DNA from: Bactrocera neohumeralis
Lineage: Eukaryota; Arthropoda; Insecta; Diptera; Tephritidae
Length of the DNA stretch: 64,000 nt
Assembly: GCF_024586455.1 (NCBI RefSeq)
Contig: NC_065922.1
Location: 75,809,106-75,873,105, forward strand
Reading direction: 5' to 3'
This document shows positions 24,364-35,914 of this stretch, one piece after another (the stretch's first letter is position 1; every line of letters begins with the position of its first letter). The position numbers and the translations under genes were made by a program. The notes beneath the pieces were generated by a model. That model did no database searches. It worked only from the letters and a program-made list of their open reading frames with translations, and was not told the DNA's origin.

Positions 24364-24435
24364 GCACAATAAAAATAAGAATAATTAAAAGTGTCAAAAT
24401 TAAAGCCAATCGAAGTTTCATCGGAAAAAACAAAG

Positions 24436-24555
24436 AATTTATGTACGGACCATCGGATCCAGAACAGATCCGGATTTTAATCCGGCCAAGGACTGTCAAC
24501 TAGGCATTCTTGGTAAATTACAATAAATGTATATGCTTTCTGTCGCTACAACAAG
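24436..24555 (-). mobile_element. short interspersed repeat (MITE-like), copy D
   Basis: Minus strand: gttcttgttgtagcgacaga at one end, then GTTGACAGTCCTTGGCCGGAT, AATCCGGATCTG, and a CCGATGGTCCG end. The core matches copy C exactly over 21 bases and copy A over CCTTGGCCGGAT. Confidence 0.6.
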
Positions 24556-26999
24556 AACCGTCGTATGCCACAAATTGCGCTATTAGAGGGAAAAAATTGC
24601 TTTGAAGAACTCGGAAATGGTTCCGGGCGAGATTTTTAATCAAGTATTTTCTACTATTAGACTTAAAGGCTGGCAGTATGCATATTTTAAATTAAATCCG
24701 CAGTGTACATATTTTCAAAGGTGCCTTCTTCAACCCTCACTGTCACCAGGAATGAAATGCAATTTGCTGCAATAACTGCCTGTCATGTCACAACGCAAAT
24801 TGCATTTAAAAATTTCATTGCGTATAAGCACGTTGCAGCAATGTGTTGGGCATGGTGACGACGGGCAAAATTTTGCCTTATACATTATATAACTAGTAAA
24901 TATGGGGAAATCCGTAATTTAAATGCAATTTTAATCAACAAATAAAAGGAGCACACCCACAGCGAAGTGGATGATGGAGACGAACGCGTCGAAGATTATT
25001 ATGATGATAATATTGGAAATTGTTTGTGGTAATGGCACAGAGGAGTAACTGACGAGTAGCCAAGTGAAAAATTGACAGAAGCGTTGTCGGTTAGACTGCC
25101 AGTCAGGCCACCAGTCAGTTAATAGAATTTAGAAGCGCTTTGAAATAACGTTACTTGTACTTCGCTTATTGAGTGGCATGTATGTGTGCGATAATATGCT
25201 GGCAGCCAGCACAAAGGATGAAAACGCGAGGAGGAAGCGGCCAAATTTTGTGTGTGTACATATATACATATATGTACTTAAAAATATCAATCTATCCTAT
25301 ATTTATGTGTATATAAGCACGAATATGTAGTCGATATTAAATCAGAGTGCACGACAGACGACGAGTTCAAACGACGTATTGCCGTAACTACATATGTAAA
25401 TCAACACAGACGCACATACAATAATGTGCAGTAACTCGAAGGCACAGCTCAGCCAAAAAGTGGGCTAGTAGTATTCGTTGGCTGTCATTGTTGTTGTCGC
25501 CTGCCATTTCCATGTTGTAGTAATCAGGCGATATATTAAAACATTCGCCGCATAAACACACACATATATGTATATATTTATATATCTATATCGACTGCCT
25601 GGCCCATCGCCTGCTGGTGACAATGACACAATTACCAAAATAACGACTTTCAGCGTTTTTCCTCTACAACAATAAAAGGCATTCAAAAATGCAGATGGTG
25701 TATTTGACATTTTATGGAACAATCTTTCCATTCGTAAAAATGGAAATATCCGGTAAATTAAAAAAAAAATATAGTAAATTATAATAATTGTAACATCATT
25801 AAAAAAATTATAACATAAATACATATGATATAAATATAATATTATGTATATGCTATATTAATATTAATAATATTTCTACAAAAAAACTTATTGTACGCAC
25901 ACACCGATAATTTCGTTAAAATCCTACGTCACTTGAGCTTGCCTCTGGCATGCCACCAATATGAGCACGCGATAGGGAGAGTAAAAAAGAAATTGTAGCT
26001 GAGTGCAGCGTAAAGAGTTGCCAAAGCAACGCCAAAACCGAAGGAATTTCCCAATGTGGCAGCATAAATTTCTTAAGAGGGTAAAAGTAAACAATACAAC
26101 AACAAGACATATATTCAAAATTTATACGAACGGTAAATCAGTGCGCAAAAGCAGAAAACCAACGAATTTAGAAAATGAGAACGCCATGTTAAAGTGAGGT
26201 TAGAGCGAAAGGTTGCTCAATTTATTTGAGTAAGTAAAACATGGGAGGGGATTTCTAGCAGCTGAACGATAATTGACTACAAAAATGTGGTCAAAACTCT
26301 GAACGTTAAGGAAATTCACGACAATTATGTTTGAAGGCAGGCAAATAACAATAAATATAGCTTTATTGTAAAATTTGAAGAACTTGATGCAAAGCCGTTG
26401 AAAATTTTTAAATTTTAACTTTGACTTTCGGCGTAAAAATTCGACACAGCTTAAGTCTAATAGGTGCCTCAAAGGTTGTGTTATACTGTATATTTTTCAC
26501 AAACCCTCAATATTTCACACTTTCGAAAAATTTTAACGCTTCAAAATCATTCGTCACTGCTTTTCCACACTTCCATTGCTTATTGAGCACACTTCCCCCG
26601 TTTATAACAAACTTTCAGCATGTAATTCGTCGCACAGGGCGTATGAGCAACTTTTCGAATGTTTGAAGGAAAATTTGTCACCACTTAGCAACTTTTCGCA
26701 CACATACACACAGGCGCACGTAATGTCACATTTATTATCGACACCTGCAAATGCATATATTCTATCACAAATTTAAAAGCGAAACATATTTAGACATTTT
26801 TCACATTACTTCAGCACAAACCAAAGGTTTTTTTATCGCCTTTTATGCCACCACAGTGCTGACCACCGCACGGGTCCATTGCAATTTGCAAACGCTCTTT
26901 TGCTTTGTTATTTTATCAATTTTTTTTTGTCAATTGCTAACCTCTACATCGTGAAATTTTCACTTTAAATAAAATTTCTTGTTTGTATGAATTGGAAAG

Positions 27000-27290
27000 T
27001 TTAATTTTCATTACAAACTCATTTTTGCTGATTCGCAACTTTTCGCCGTTTAAGTAAATTTTCGATTTTTCTTTCAGCGCTTCTACTCGTTAACAACGAG
27101 CAAAATGAACGCGTTGAGCTTTGCGCTCCGTAGGCAGTTGCAAGCAGCGCGTTTCCGTAATTCTTCGTTGCGTTTCGTCGACAGCCAAGAATGAGTGAGT
27201 TCGTGCTCAACGAAAGGGCAAATATTGTTGCAATGCGACTATAAACCGCACAGCGACGATGGGGACGAGGGCGGCTCAAGCGACGAGCGC
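27000..27290 (-). promoter_or_regulatory. leader-like island, possible alternative sgg first exon
   Basis: On the minus strand a GC-richer stretch with CpG words (gctgtcgacgaaacgcaacg) passes into A-rich leader-like sequence (cgctgaaagaaaaatcgaaa). No strong donor was found (best GTAATG near 27017). It contains no recognisable protein. Confidence 0.25.
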
Positions 27291-29949
27291 GTATTACGAG
27301 AAATAAGCCAATGATGACAGCAACAACAACAACTGCTGCTACTCGCTACAGCACTGATGGATCACTTGCTGGTGGCTGTTGGGCACTGCGGTTGGCGCCG
27401 TTGGAAAATAGCTACCACACTACATATCTAAGTACTCAAGTGCTCGCGATAAGTCCTCGTCACAGCCGAGGTTCTAGTGCTCCTAAAATTATTGCATACG
27501 AAAAAGACTGCTAGGTGGACACACTCAGAGGCGGCGTGTGTACTCTCAGGCTCTCGTTTACGCGCTCAGCGTAATCATGTCGTGAGTAGCAAGTCTAACC
27601 AACGCTTTGGGTTTTCTCTTATTATGAATCAAAAAAATGTTTGACAGCTATTAAAAATGTCAGTAGCAGGGGCAGCAATAAGGCGCCGTTGCTCAAAAGG
27701 GAAGCATAGTGTAGAATTTTTCGATAGCAGTCTTTTAGGCGAAATAACCCATTATTCACAAACACACACTCATTCATTAAAAAGTAAATAGACACGCACA
27801 CTAACGCGTTTATAAAGCAATTTTTTGTTTTTACTTTTGAAACTCAACAAGGCGCAGTAGTCAAGCGTATGAAACTGAACGTGTGAATCGATTATTCACA
27901 TCGATTACACACACCCACACGTTTAGGAATTGCTTTCTGGCATGGCGTTACAGAATTTAATTTATGCTAGTATTCCAAAATTAAAATACGCATGCATGTG
28001 TGCGTGAGTGTTGGAATGTGGTGCGGTAAACTAAGGCGCAGACAGTGTTCCATAGCGTATAGACGCCTAAAAATAGGCAATACGTAGTCAGTGCTCAATT
28101 GGTAGACTTAATGTGCCGTAAAAATGACGTTACACAGTTAAATTAAAAAGAAGTTTGAGTTGGGGAACTATGTTTTGGAGTAAAGGTTATGTCAGGAAGA
28201 TTCGGTAAAAATTTAACGTCCATTCTTTAATAATTTTTACTTGATTTCACATTTTAGAATAATTAAAAATTGTCACTTTAAATGAAAATAATGTCCTAAA
28301 ATAATATTAAAACACCAATAATATATTTAAGTTTATTTCTTTCTTACGGGTGGTTAGACTGTTCTTGACAAGATATAATAAAAAAATATATAAAATAATG
28401 ATAAAAATTAATAATATATAATTTTATTTTATGAATAAAAATACGATCGGATCACACAAATAGCTATCAGAGTTATTAGAAATTTTAGTCGGGCTAAATA
28501 TAGCAATATTTGAATAAGTTTCACGCTACGGACGCGCCTCTTCCAAAGCTATTATTTTTTATATTTAAATCGCATAACGTTATTTTCGTAAAATATCTTC
28601 AAAAATTATATATGATAAATCGTATGCTTTCGAAATGGGGAAAAATAAAATACAAAAAAAAATCAAAACGATACAACAAATCATACATAGGTCAGTGTGA
28701 CTAATTCTCTTTTTTAGTACAATACAAAAAGATATATATGTATATATATTGAAAGCAAAAACAAAGTGTTTTCAAGACGTAATAGTGAATAAAAAAAATA
28801 ACGAAAAACAAATGCTGCCTCGTTGTGTGGCTTGACATTGCGACAAGTGTAGAGGAGATAAGTGAAAGAGAGCATTATAGCGATAGCAAAAATACAAACG
28901 TATGAAAGACGTGCTACCAAAAGCGTAAACACATTTGTGTTCAAAATAAATGCAACAAACAGCTCATAAGGCAATAAATTTAAATATATAAAAAATTTAT
29001 AACAAAGAGTAATATATTATCCTTTAGAAACTATCACACAGTGATGTCAGCTAAGTTTTCCCTATTATAATTTTATTGCAGATTTTGTTTATTTTTTATA
29101 TACGTACATATACATATATGTGTACATGTGTCAAGTGTAATTTGCAAAACATATTCCATCGATTTACAGCACTACCGTACTTTGAATGGTCAATGGAACC
29201 AACGCTTTTCACCACAATGCAATTGAAATACCTTAATGTTTGTGTTAGTATATTTTCTTTCTTGCAATCTTTTCACAGCACTCGTTGTCAAGTGAATATT
29301 GCCATAGAAAAAAAATGCTAAAAGTATTAGTAGCAGTGTATAAACAATGAGTTGCACCACGAACTTGCGACATTAAGACAGGTGTTCTCTTACTTTTTAA
29401 TTTTTCTGCATTGAAACATGATAAATTGACTTGTTTGTAGAAAGTGAGGGTGAGATATTGTCTATCTGGCAGATAAATTACTTGCTTATACTATCCGAAT
29501 TATACATATGATCTTATAGTATTTCTTTACTTATTTCACTGGATTTGGTTTAAATTGCAAATCAAATTAAGAGCACAAGTCAGATGTTGGTCGAATCCTT
29601 ATACAAAGAAATTATTTTTTTCCCGTTATTAAATTAGCACCGCTTTGATGTACAGATAGAAACATGTGTTTTACACTTAAATGACGTCAGTTGTATTATG
29701 ATTGCTATTGTTCTTTTAACATTTTAACGATAGTTTTTACACTTACGGAACGGAACTTTACAGGAATTTTTATTTGTTTTTACCTCAAAAACATTAGAAA
29801 AAAATATGTATATTGGTATCTTTGCTCTTATCACTATATCCTTTCTGTGAATATTCATTTATTACTGTTAAAAACGAATACCGCCTCATATATTATTTGC
29901 ACTCATCCCTTCCCGGCAATTTAAAATTTGGTAACAGCACTTTTATGCT

Positions 29950-30045
29950 CTTCACAATTAAAAAGTTTCTATACAAGAACTTGATTTTGATCGGAAAGGT
30001 CATTGTCGAGTCTGACAAATGATCGGCTCCTTGGCGAGAAAGGGA
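29950..30045 (+). mobile_element. fragment of the dispersed dipteran repeat
   Basis: Contains tatacaagaacttgattttgatcgg, tctgacaaatgatcgg and cttggcgagaaaggg in the order found in the longer family consensus. Words overlap those of the copies at 20585-20885 and 35340-35470. Confidence 0.5.
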
Positions 30046-32180
30046 TTAACTAATATATTGCCGATGTGTAAGCCTATATTTTTCTGTTTCAATTGTTTTA
30101 ATTTTGCTGTTCACAATCTGCAGTTTACACTTATACGTATTTCAACCCCGTTATAAGGGTTTTCTAACAAACTAATTAATAAAAAAAAAAATAGGACTTA
30201 TAGCATAGATAATTATGCTTTACCCTAACGAACAAAAGTAGTTAAATAAAATGTATAGCAAAAATGTTTAGACAGTTCATTGAACTGAACTGTCATAAAA
30301 ATTTTAGTTCAAATTATACTAAAACTATGAAATTATATACACCCTTGATAAAAAAAAGTAAAAGTACTACAATGCAGTGAACAACCGTAACGAGTTCGAA
30401 ATAGCTAAATATCAAAATGTAAATAATAGGTTAACATGTTTAGAGAACTAATTATAAAAAAAAATTATCTCAACCGGCCTATATCATGAGAAATACTGAG
30501 TTTAATAATTTAAAATTATATAGATACTTCTAAACGACAACGTTCATTGAACAAACCTATGGAGTCAAATAGGTATAAGATGTGGTTCCCCCTAATTTAT
30601 ATTTTCGCAACCTTTAGCCCTAATTAAAAAATGAAATGAGTGAATTCAAACACCTTTACTATCTAGCTAAAATCCAAAATTGTACTCCAAAGCATATCAA
30701 AATAATAATTTGAGATATACGGAAAAATTAATGAGTAGGTATCGAAATGTCACAAGAAACAAATGCGCAAAGCAACACGAAGAAGAACTGACATTTGCTT
30801 CAAGTTCTATCGTTTCGTCTCGTTTATACGCTTTCACTTTAATGCATTTAATGCAGTAACGATAGAAAGAATAAAATAGCGGAAATGAGAATGTATAGTA
30901 ATGTCGTTCAATAAAAGAACAAAGAAATATGGTGAATGCGGTAATGCAGCAAAGGGGACTAGAAACGCACTTGACGATAGCAATGATGAGCAAATAAACT
31001 GGGAATGCAAGGTGCAACGAAGCTGTTGGGGAAAAAAACGGCAAAACTTCCATAATAAGCAATTATAAGATGCAAATAAATTCGGCACAAATTGTAATTT
31101 TAATATTCAAATTTTCTAAACACGCAAACGTATTGACAATCCGTATCCTGCAAATATACGACGCAATACTATATTTGTACATATTTTATGTTAACAGCGT
31201 AGCGATATCGAACGCACGATTTTTTTTTAGCAAAAATGTGTGGAGAAAGCAACAACTGAAAACAGCAGTAGTGGAATAAACAGATGAGAGCACACTAATA
31301 GCCGATTTGTAGTCTAGAAAAATTCTGTATATACCATTGCGGCACATTGCCTACAAAATTTTTCCGAATGAAACCGAAATAGTCATAAGGAAATTGCAAT
31401 TTTCTAGCAAATTTTCTAACATTTTAAACAATTGGTTAAATAATTAGCACATCTTTACGTAAAATTATCACGATTCTTATTTTGCACATACAATCACTGA
31501 GAGCATTATCCCACACTGCCTTTTGAACGTTCACCAGTTTAATTTTAATAGAAAACTCATAATCCCAATTGGAGTAGCAGTTGGCAGCAACGACCCTTTA
31601 CGCAAAACTGCTTCAACTAAGCATTCGACTCGTTTTAACGCACGTATTTCAAATGAAACTTTTATTTTGCACGTTCTCAACACGAAACTGAAACCTCTGT
31701 TGTCTCGCTTCTCGATGAGCAGCAGCGTGCCGAAAGCGACTGCAGAGTCGTTGACGTTGCGTATGCGCGTGTTCATGCTCGCATGCTCTTGGCTTTCTCA
31801 TTTACTCCCTCTTCCTGGTGTAGGACTCAGTTTCAAGGATAGTCAAACATTTTTCTACATGACTTTAGCGCTTTTCCAGTGAAGCTGTATAGCGACAGAC
31901 TCAGGCTGTCTCAATCTTTGTCTACCTAAACCCGCCTGCAACTATTCCTGCCCTGTGACTATTTTCACATAGTGAGGGAATTTTCTTTCAAATATCGTTA
32001 ATTAATCATATACAATCTGAGCAAACATAAGTAAAAATCAAGCAAATACACATTGTCACATCATAAGACTTTTGATTAGCCATTGCACAGATTTTTAACT
32101 CTCATTAAAAGTTAGTATGAAACATACTAAAATCATATGCGTTGAAGCTAAACGCCACTGAAATTTCATAATGCACTCAC

Positions 32181-32430
32181 GGAACCACAGAACCACTGCT
32201 TTTGTTGCGCTGACGACTATGGTTAGTTGGCTGGCTATTTGCCCGAATCGCGCTATCGCTGTTCACACACGTTCGCACAGGTATTCGGCAGTCACAGCAC
32301 TTGATTCCTTGCCTTGCCTTTCCTTTGATTTTCTTCTTTTACGTTTTTTATTTTATTCTTGTTCGTTTTTGATGTTCGCACAATTTCCTTTTCTATTACA
32401 CTTTTCTCCAGCCGTTTGCTCTTGTCTTAT
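32181..32430 (-). other. sgg: candidate non-coding first exon of sgg (alternative 1)
   Basis: On the minus strand, A-rich leader-like sequence (cgaacaagaataaaataaaa) leads to a good splice donor: CC|GTGAGTGC, last exon base 32181. No ATG frame of interest follows. Position and strand fit a distal promoter for sgg, whose coding exon lies 11 kb downstream. The 5' limit is a guess. Confidence 0.4.
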
Positions 32431-32532
32431 AATCCGCACACTATATAATTCACTTATATGTATTTTTTTATATAATATATTTAGATTTCTATAAAATTTC
32501 AGATTTTATGACATTTAAAAACCACACCTTAC

Positions 32533-32834
32533 GTTAAAAATTCAAATGCACTTTGTGGAAAAATTTCGAGGGTTCAGAGAAGCAAAATACACTTTCGAAA
32601 ACGAAAAACTCGCATTGAAAAAGTAAAAAAAAAAACTTTTTTTCCCCCTCACTCTTTCTTTTATACTTGTCAATTTTTTCAACTACCAATTACGGTTCTC
32701 TCCCCTTCGCTTACGACGACGATGACGATCCAACACTCGCCGTATTCCAAACGTTTTTTAGAGTACACGAAATTACTTTTAGATCACATCGATTAACGCA
32801 AATTCACCGATTTAATGTAACTTAGACAATTATT
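32533..32834 (-). other. sgg: candidate non-coding first exon of sgg (alternative 2)
   Basis: On the minus strand, leader-like sequence ends in a strong donor (GTAAGG, last exon base 32533). Upstream is a TATA-like ATATATAAAT at 32851-32860 and an initiator-like TTCAAT near 32834. Drosophila sgg is known to use several promoters, which fits two adjacent first exons here. The start point and the linkage to the exon at 21 kb are inference. Confidence 0.42.
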
Positions 32835-32850
32835 GAACGATATGCAGCGA

Positions 32851-32860
32851 ATTTATATAT
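32851..32860 (-). promoter_or_regulatory. TATA-like element upstream of the distal sgg leader
   Basis: Minus strand ATATATAAAT about 20-30 bases upstream of the inferred start. The next gene on the other strand (Alg10, ATG 33421) is 590 bp away, so the region between may be a divergent promoter. Confidence 0.3.
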
Positions 32861-33420
32861 TTAATGCAGAAAATTCCAGCGCCACACGCCGAGAAATCAA
32901 GAAACGACGACTCCTTTTTTCATCAATATGGCGGTGCAGTACTGCCAACTTGACAATCAGAATTTAGCGCGTTGCCAACTAGCTGCCATTTCGTCAACGA
33001 GCTGCCAACTTTTCTTATAGACTAATCCATATAAAATTTAAGTGTTTACTCAAGAACGACTATTATTCATAACGTTTTGTAATATACGCTCAAGATTAGA
33101 AATCGTACGTAAGGGTGTTAAAACAAGTTCGAATGTAAATATATATTAGATTATATATACATTTGTTAAAAATTTCGGATAGTGAACATTTTTGCCAAAT
33201 TCAATTTACATTAGTATTTTCTATACCAATTTGATAAGCCAACTTTACATTTCCAACCCACTTCCAATTGTAGAGTTGGCAAAGCATTAGAACGGTTTTA
33301 TGCATTCTGCTTTATAAGTACATTCGTAAACAAAACTATCTACTTGTCAGTGAATTTTCTTTTCCACCAACACTAATTTACAATCAATATTTGTTACTTG
33401 GGGATATTATAGTAGGCGAA

Positions 33421-35014
33421 ATGCAAAAGCACTTCTGGCCGGTTTTATTGCCCATACTATTTTTAGCATATTCACTGCCTTTATTCCTGCGTGTCTATGC
33501 CACTGCACCCACGGTAATTGATGAGGAATTCCATTTGCGACAAGGTCTGCACTTCTGCAACAAACGCTTCGATGTGGTGCGTATGAAAGAGTTAAATGAT
33601 TAAACTTTGTAATCACTAACCATTTTTAATTTATAGTGGGATCCTAAAATTACCACCTTCCCAGGCCTATATCTGGCGTCGCTGATACTCATACCATTCG
33701 GTGCTTGCTCAACATTGGGTTTACGTTGCATATCGCTAATAGCGGCTGCGCTAAATGTGTTACTGCTATATAAAATAAGACGCCGGTTGTTGGGTGGTGC
33801 ACATGGGCAGCTTGCCGCATTAGATGCTTTCACTGTAGGTGCACTACCACCGCTATATTTCTTTAGTCATCTTTACTATACTGATACGTTATCGCTAACG
33901 ACAATACTTCTATTCTACTACTACTGGCACAAAGAGTCACATCTGCAAGCTGCTGTCTTTGGTAGTGTTTAAATATTTTTGCGAATTTCTTCATATATTT
34001 TAATATCGAATTATTTTGCAGCTGCTGCTAGTGTTTTGATGCGGCAGACTAATGTGGTTTGGGTGGGTATGTGTTTCGGTATAACAGCACTAGATGTACT
34101 TACAGGAAATTATGCGCGTTCCAAAGGCATTAAAAGACAGCATGTGGAGTTACTGAATCCCAAGGTAGGTTTACTTGACTCCAATAGTAAATTTGGTTTT
34201 TAATTAGTACGTTACGCCTTAGACGCTTTTGGACATACTCACTTCATATCGGCTACTGGGACGCAGCATTTGGCAAATTTTACGTAAAGGCTGCTACTAC
34301 CTAATCATAATACTGCCTTTTCTGTTTTTCGTGTTTCTCAATGGTTCCATTGTTATTGGCGATAAGCGGGCGCATGAAGCGACCATACATGTACCGCAGG
34401 TATGCATTATATACATTTATTCCAAAGTGCTTATAGCTTTAAAATGTATTGTGTTTTCTCAGTTATTTTATTTCAGCATTTTTGCTTTGTTTTTCGGCGT
34501 CTCCAATACGCTGCATGAATTGCGTCCGACACTACATTGGCTATCGCGTGACAAATTGATCGTGCTCTTCCTGCTTGGCACAGGCATTCTAGCCGTTAAA
34601 TGGAATACACTCATACATCCATATTTGCTGGCAGACAATCGTCATTACATATTTTACATATGGAATCGTTTCTATGGACGTTATGAATGGTTCAAATACG
34701 CCATGGTACCCGTTTATGTATTTGCCTTGGCGCTGTTACATTCAGGTCTACGGCATATGCGCACAAGCTTCAAATTGATGTTTTGGATAGCTGTTTTTCT
34801 GGTGCTATGTTTTCAGCGCTTGCTCGAACTGCGATACTTTCTCATTCCATTCGTACTTTATCGCCTGCACACACAGCCGCTTATTAAAAGCCGTTGGGCA
34901 GAGTGGTTGGAACTGGGCTGCTATGTGGTGCTCAATGCGCTCACATTCTATATATTTTTTACCAGAGAAATCAGATGGGAAAATTTCAAGGAGCCACAAC
35001 GCATTATTTGGTAA
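33421..35014 (+). CDS. Alg10: ALG10 dolichyl-P-Glc alpha-1,2-glucosyltransferase
   Basis: ALG10 adds the third and last glucose to the dolichol-linked oligosaccharide in the ER lumen before N-glycan transfer. Five exons: 33421-33576, 33637-33961, 34022-34164, 34223-34399, 34463-35014. Introns are 58-63 bp, all GT-AG, and the joined frame gives 450 aa, close to human ALG10 (473). Family motifs are intact: the acidic luminal motif DEEFH (residues 34-38), WDPKITTFPGLY (53-64), the SVLMRQTN block after the third splice, and IHPYLLADNRHYIFYIWNRF (318-337). Many hydrophobic segments fit a multipass ER membrane protein. The ATG at 33421 starts a hydrophobic N-terminus like the family; an upstream in-frame TTG was not used. 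Intron 4 (34400-34462) is 63 bp and has no stop in frame, so retention would insert 21 residues. The last exon ends 900 bp before the convergent PI4KIIIalpha stop. Confidence 0.95.
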
Positions 35015-35056
35015 ACAAGAAACGTCGAATCAAATAGTCTGAATTGAAATATGGTA

Positions 35057-35062
35057 AATAAA
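35057..35062 (+). promoter_or_regulatory. Alg10 polyadenylation signal
   Basis: AATAAA 43 bases after the Alg10 stop codon, on the same strand. Confidence 0.55.
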
Positions 35063-35339
35063 CTATTCGTAACTGTTGAAACATGTTGTGGAGCATTACA
35101 AGTACGTAATCAGCACTTTTTTCCATTATTTGTATATACTATTACATATGTATATTTTATTGCATACAGTAGTGAGCGAATAGTGTGCATAAACGCGGTT
35201 TTTGTGTATGTTGTGTATTTTTATTGATTAGAAAAAAATGCATATGTTTGTGGTCGCTAAAATAATAAATATCGCTGGATCGGGTATATTTTAGCTTTTG
35301 ATACAACACGCGATTATTAAGCAGTATATCCGTAATTTA

Positions 35340-35470
35340 TTAAGTTTGCTACCAGACTACTATAGCATATAAAAGCTATACCAACTGATCGATCAAAATC
35401 AAGTTCTTGTATAGCAAATTGTAGCTGTGAAGACTATCATAGCTTCGGTCAAACAAAGTAATTTTTTTTG
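35340..35470 (-). mobile_element. fragment of the dispersed dipteran repeat
   Basis: The minus strand reads tacaagaacttgattttgat, then cgatcagttggtatagcttt and tatgctatagtag. This is the same ordered family as at 20585-20885 and 29950-30045. It sits between the two convergent polyadenylation signals. Confidence 0.55.
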
Positions 35471-35602
35471 TTTTGTTTATAAAAAAAAATCAATTATTTT
35501 TTGAGTTAAATTTTAATTTTTTACTACATTTATTTGTGGTTAATTTATAATATGTAATTTTATAATTTTTGAACATGTTGCTAAGCAGTAACACCACAAT
35601 TA

Positions 35603-35608
35603 TTTATT
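35603..35608 (-). promoter_or_regulatory. PI4KIIIalpha polyadenylation signal
   Basis: Minus-strand AATAAA about 307 bases after the PI4KIIIalpha stop codon at 35915-35917. Alg10 and PI4KIIIalpha converge, and their signals are about 540 bp apart. Confidence 0.45.
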
Positions 35609-35914
35609 TTTCAAATACATGCAATGACATATGCTGTTTTAATATTAGTTTGAAACAAGAATATATCATATTTAACAAAACATTCTTGATCACACGAAAA
35701 TCACTAAAAATTAGCATCATTTTAATAGTCGTACACTTAAAATCTAGAAATAACAAATTAGTGCAAAAAATCTCCAACAATTTTAGAGGTGAAAATAAGC
35801 GAATAACAGTGTAGAGAGCACACACATGAGAGAAACACCTTCCTAACTTTTCATACATTTTTAAACTGACACGCTTACATACACTTTCTACCGCACACAC
35901 CATTCCACCGTCGT

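Larger units (their letters stand above)
21920..32170. other. sgg upstream/5' intron region; no coding gene recognised
   Basis: AT-rich DNA between the proximal sgg leader and the distal candidate first exons. Open frames of 60-134 codons occur on both strands without resemblance to any family. A leader-like island lies at about 27000-27290 (minus strand), and further GC-richer strips at about 22790-23060, 25910-26070 and 31530-31880. The hairpin cluster at 23.9-24.4 kb and the repeat copies at 24.4 and 29.95 kb are listed separately. Confidence 0.5.

Noticed and set aside
29550..29610. GGTCGAATCC considered as a tRNA B-box
   Set aside because: No A-box or cloverleaf in the preceding 60-70 bases.
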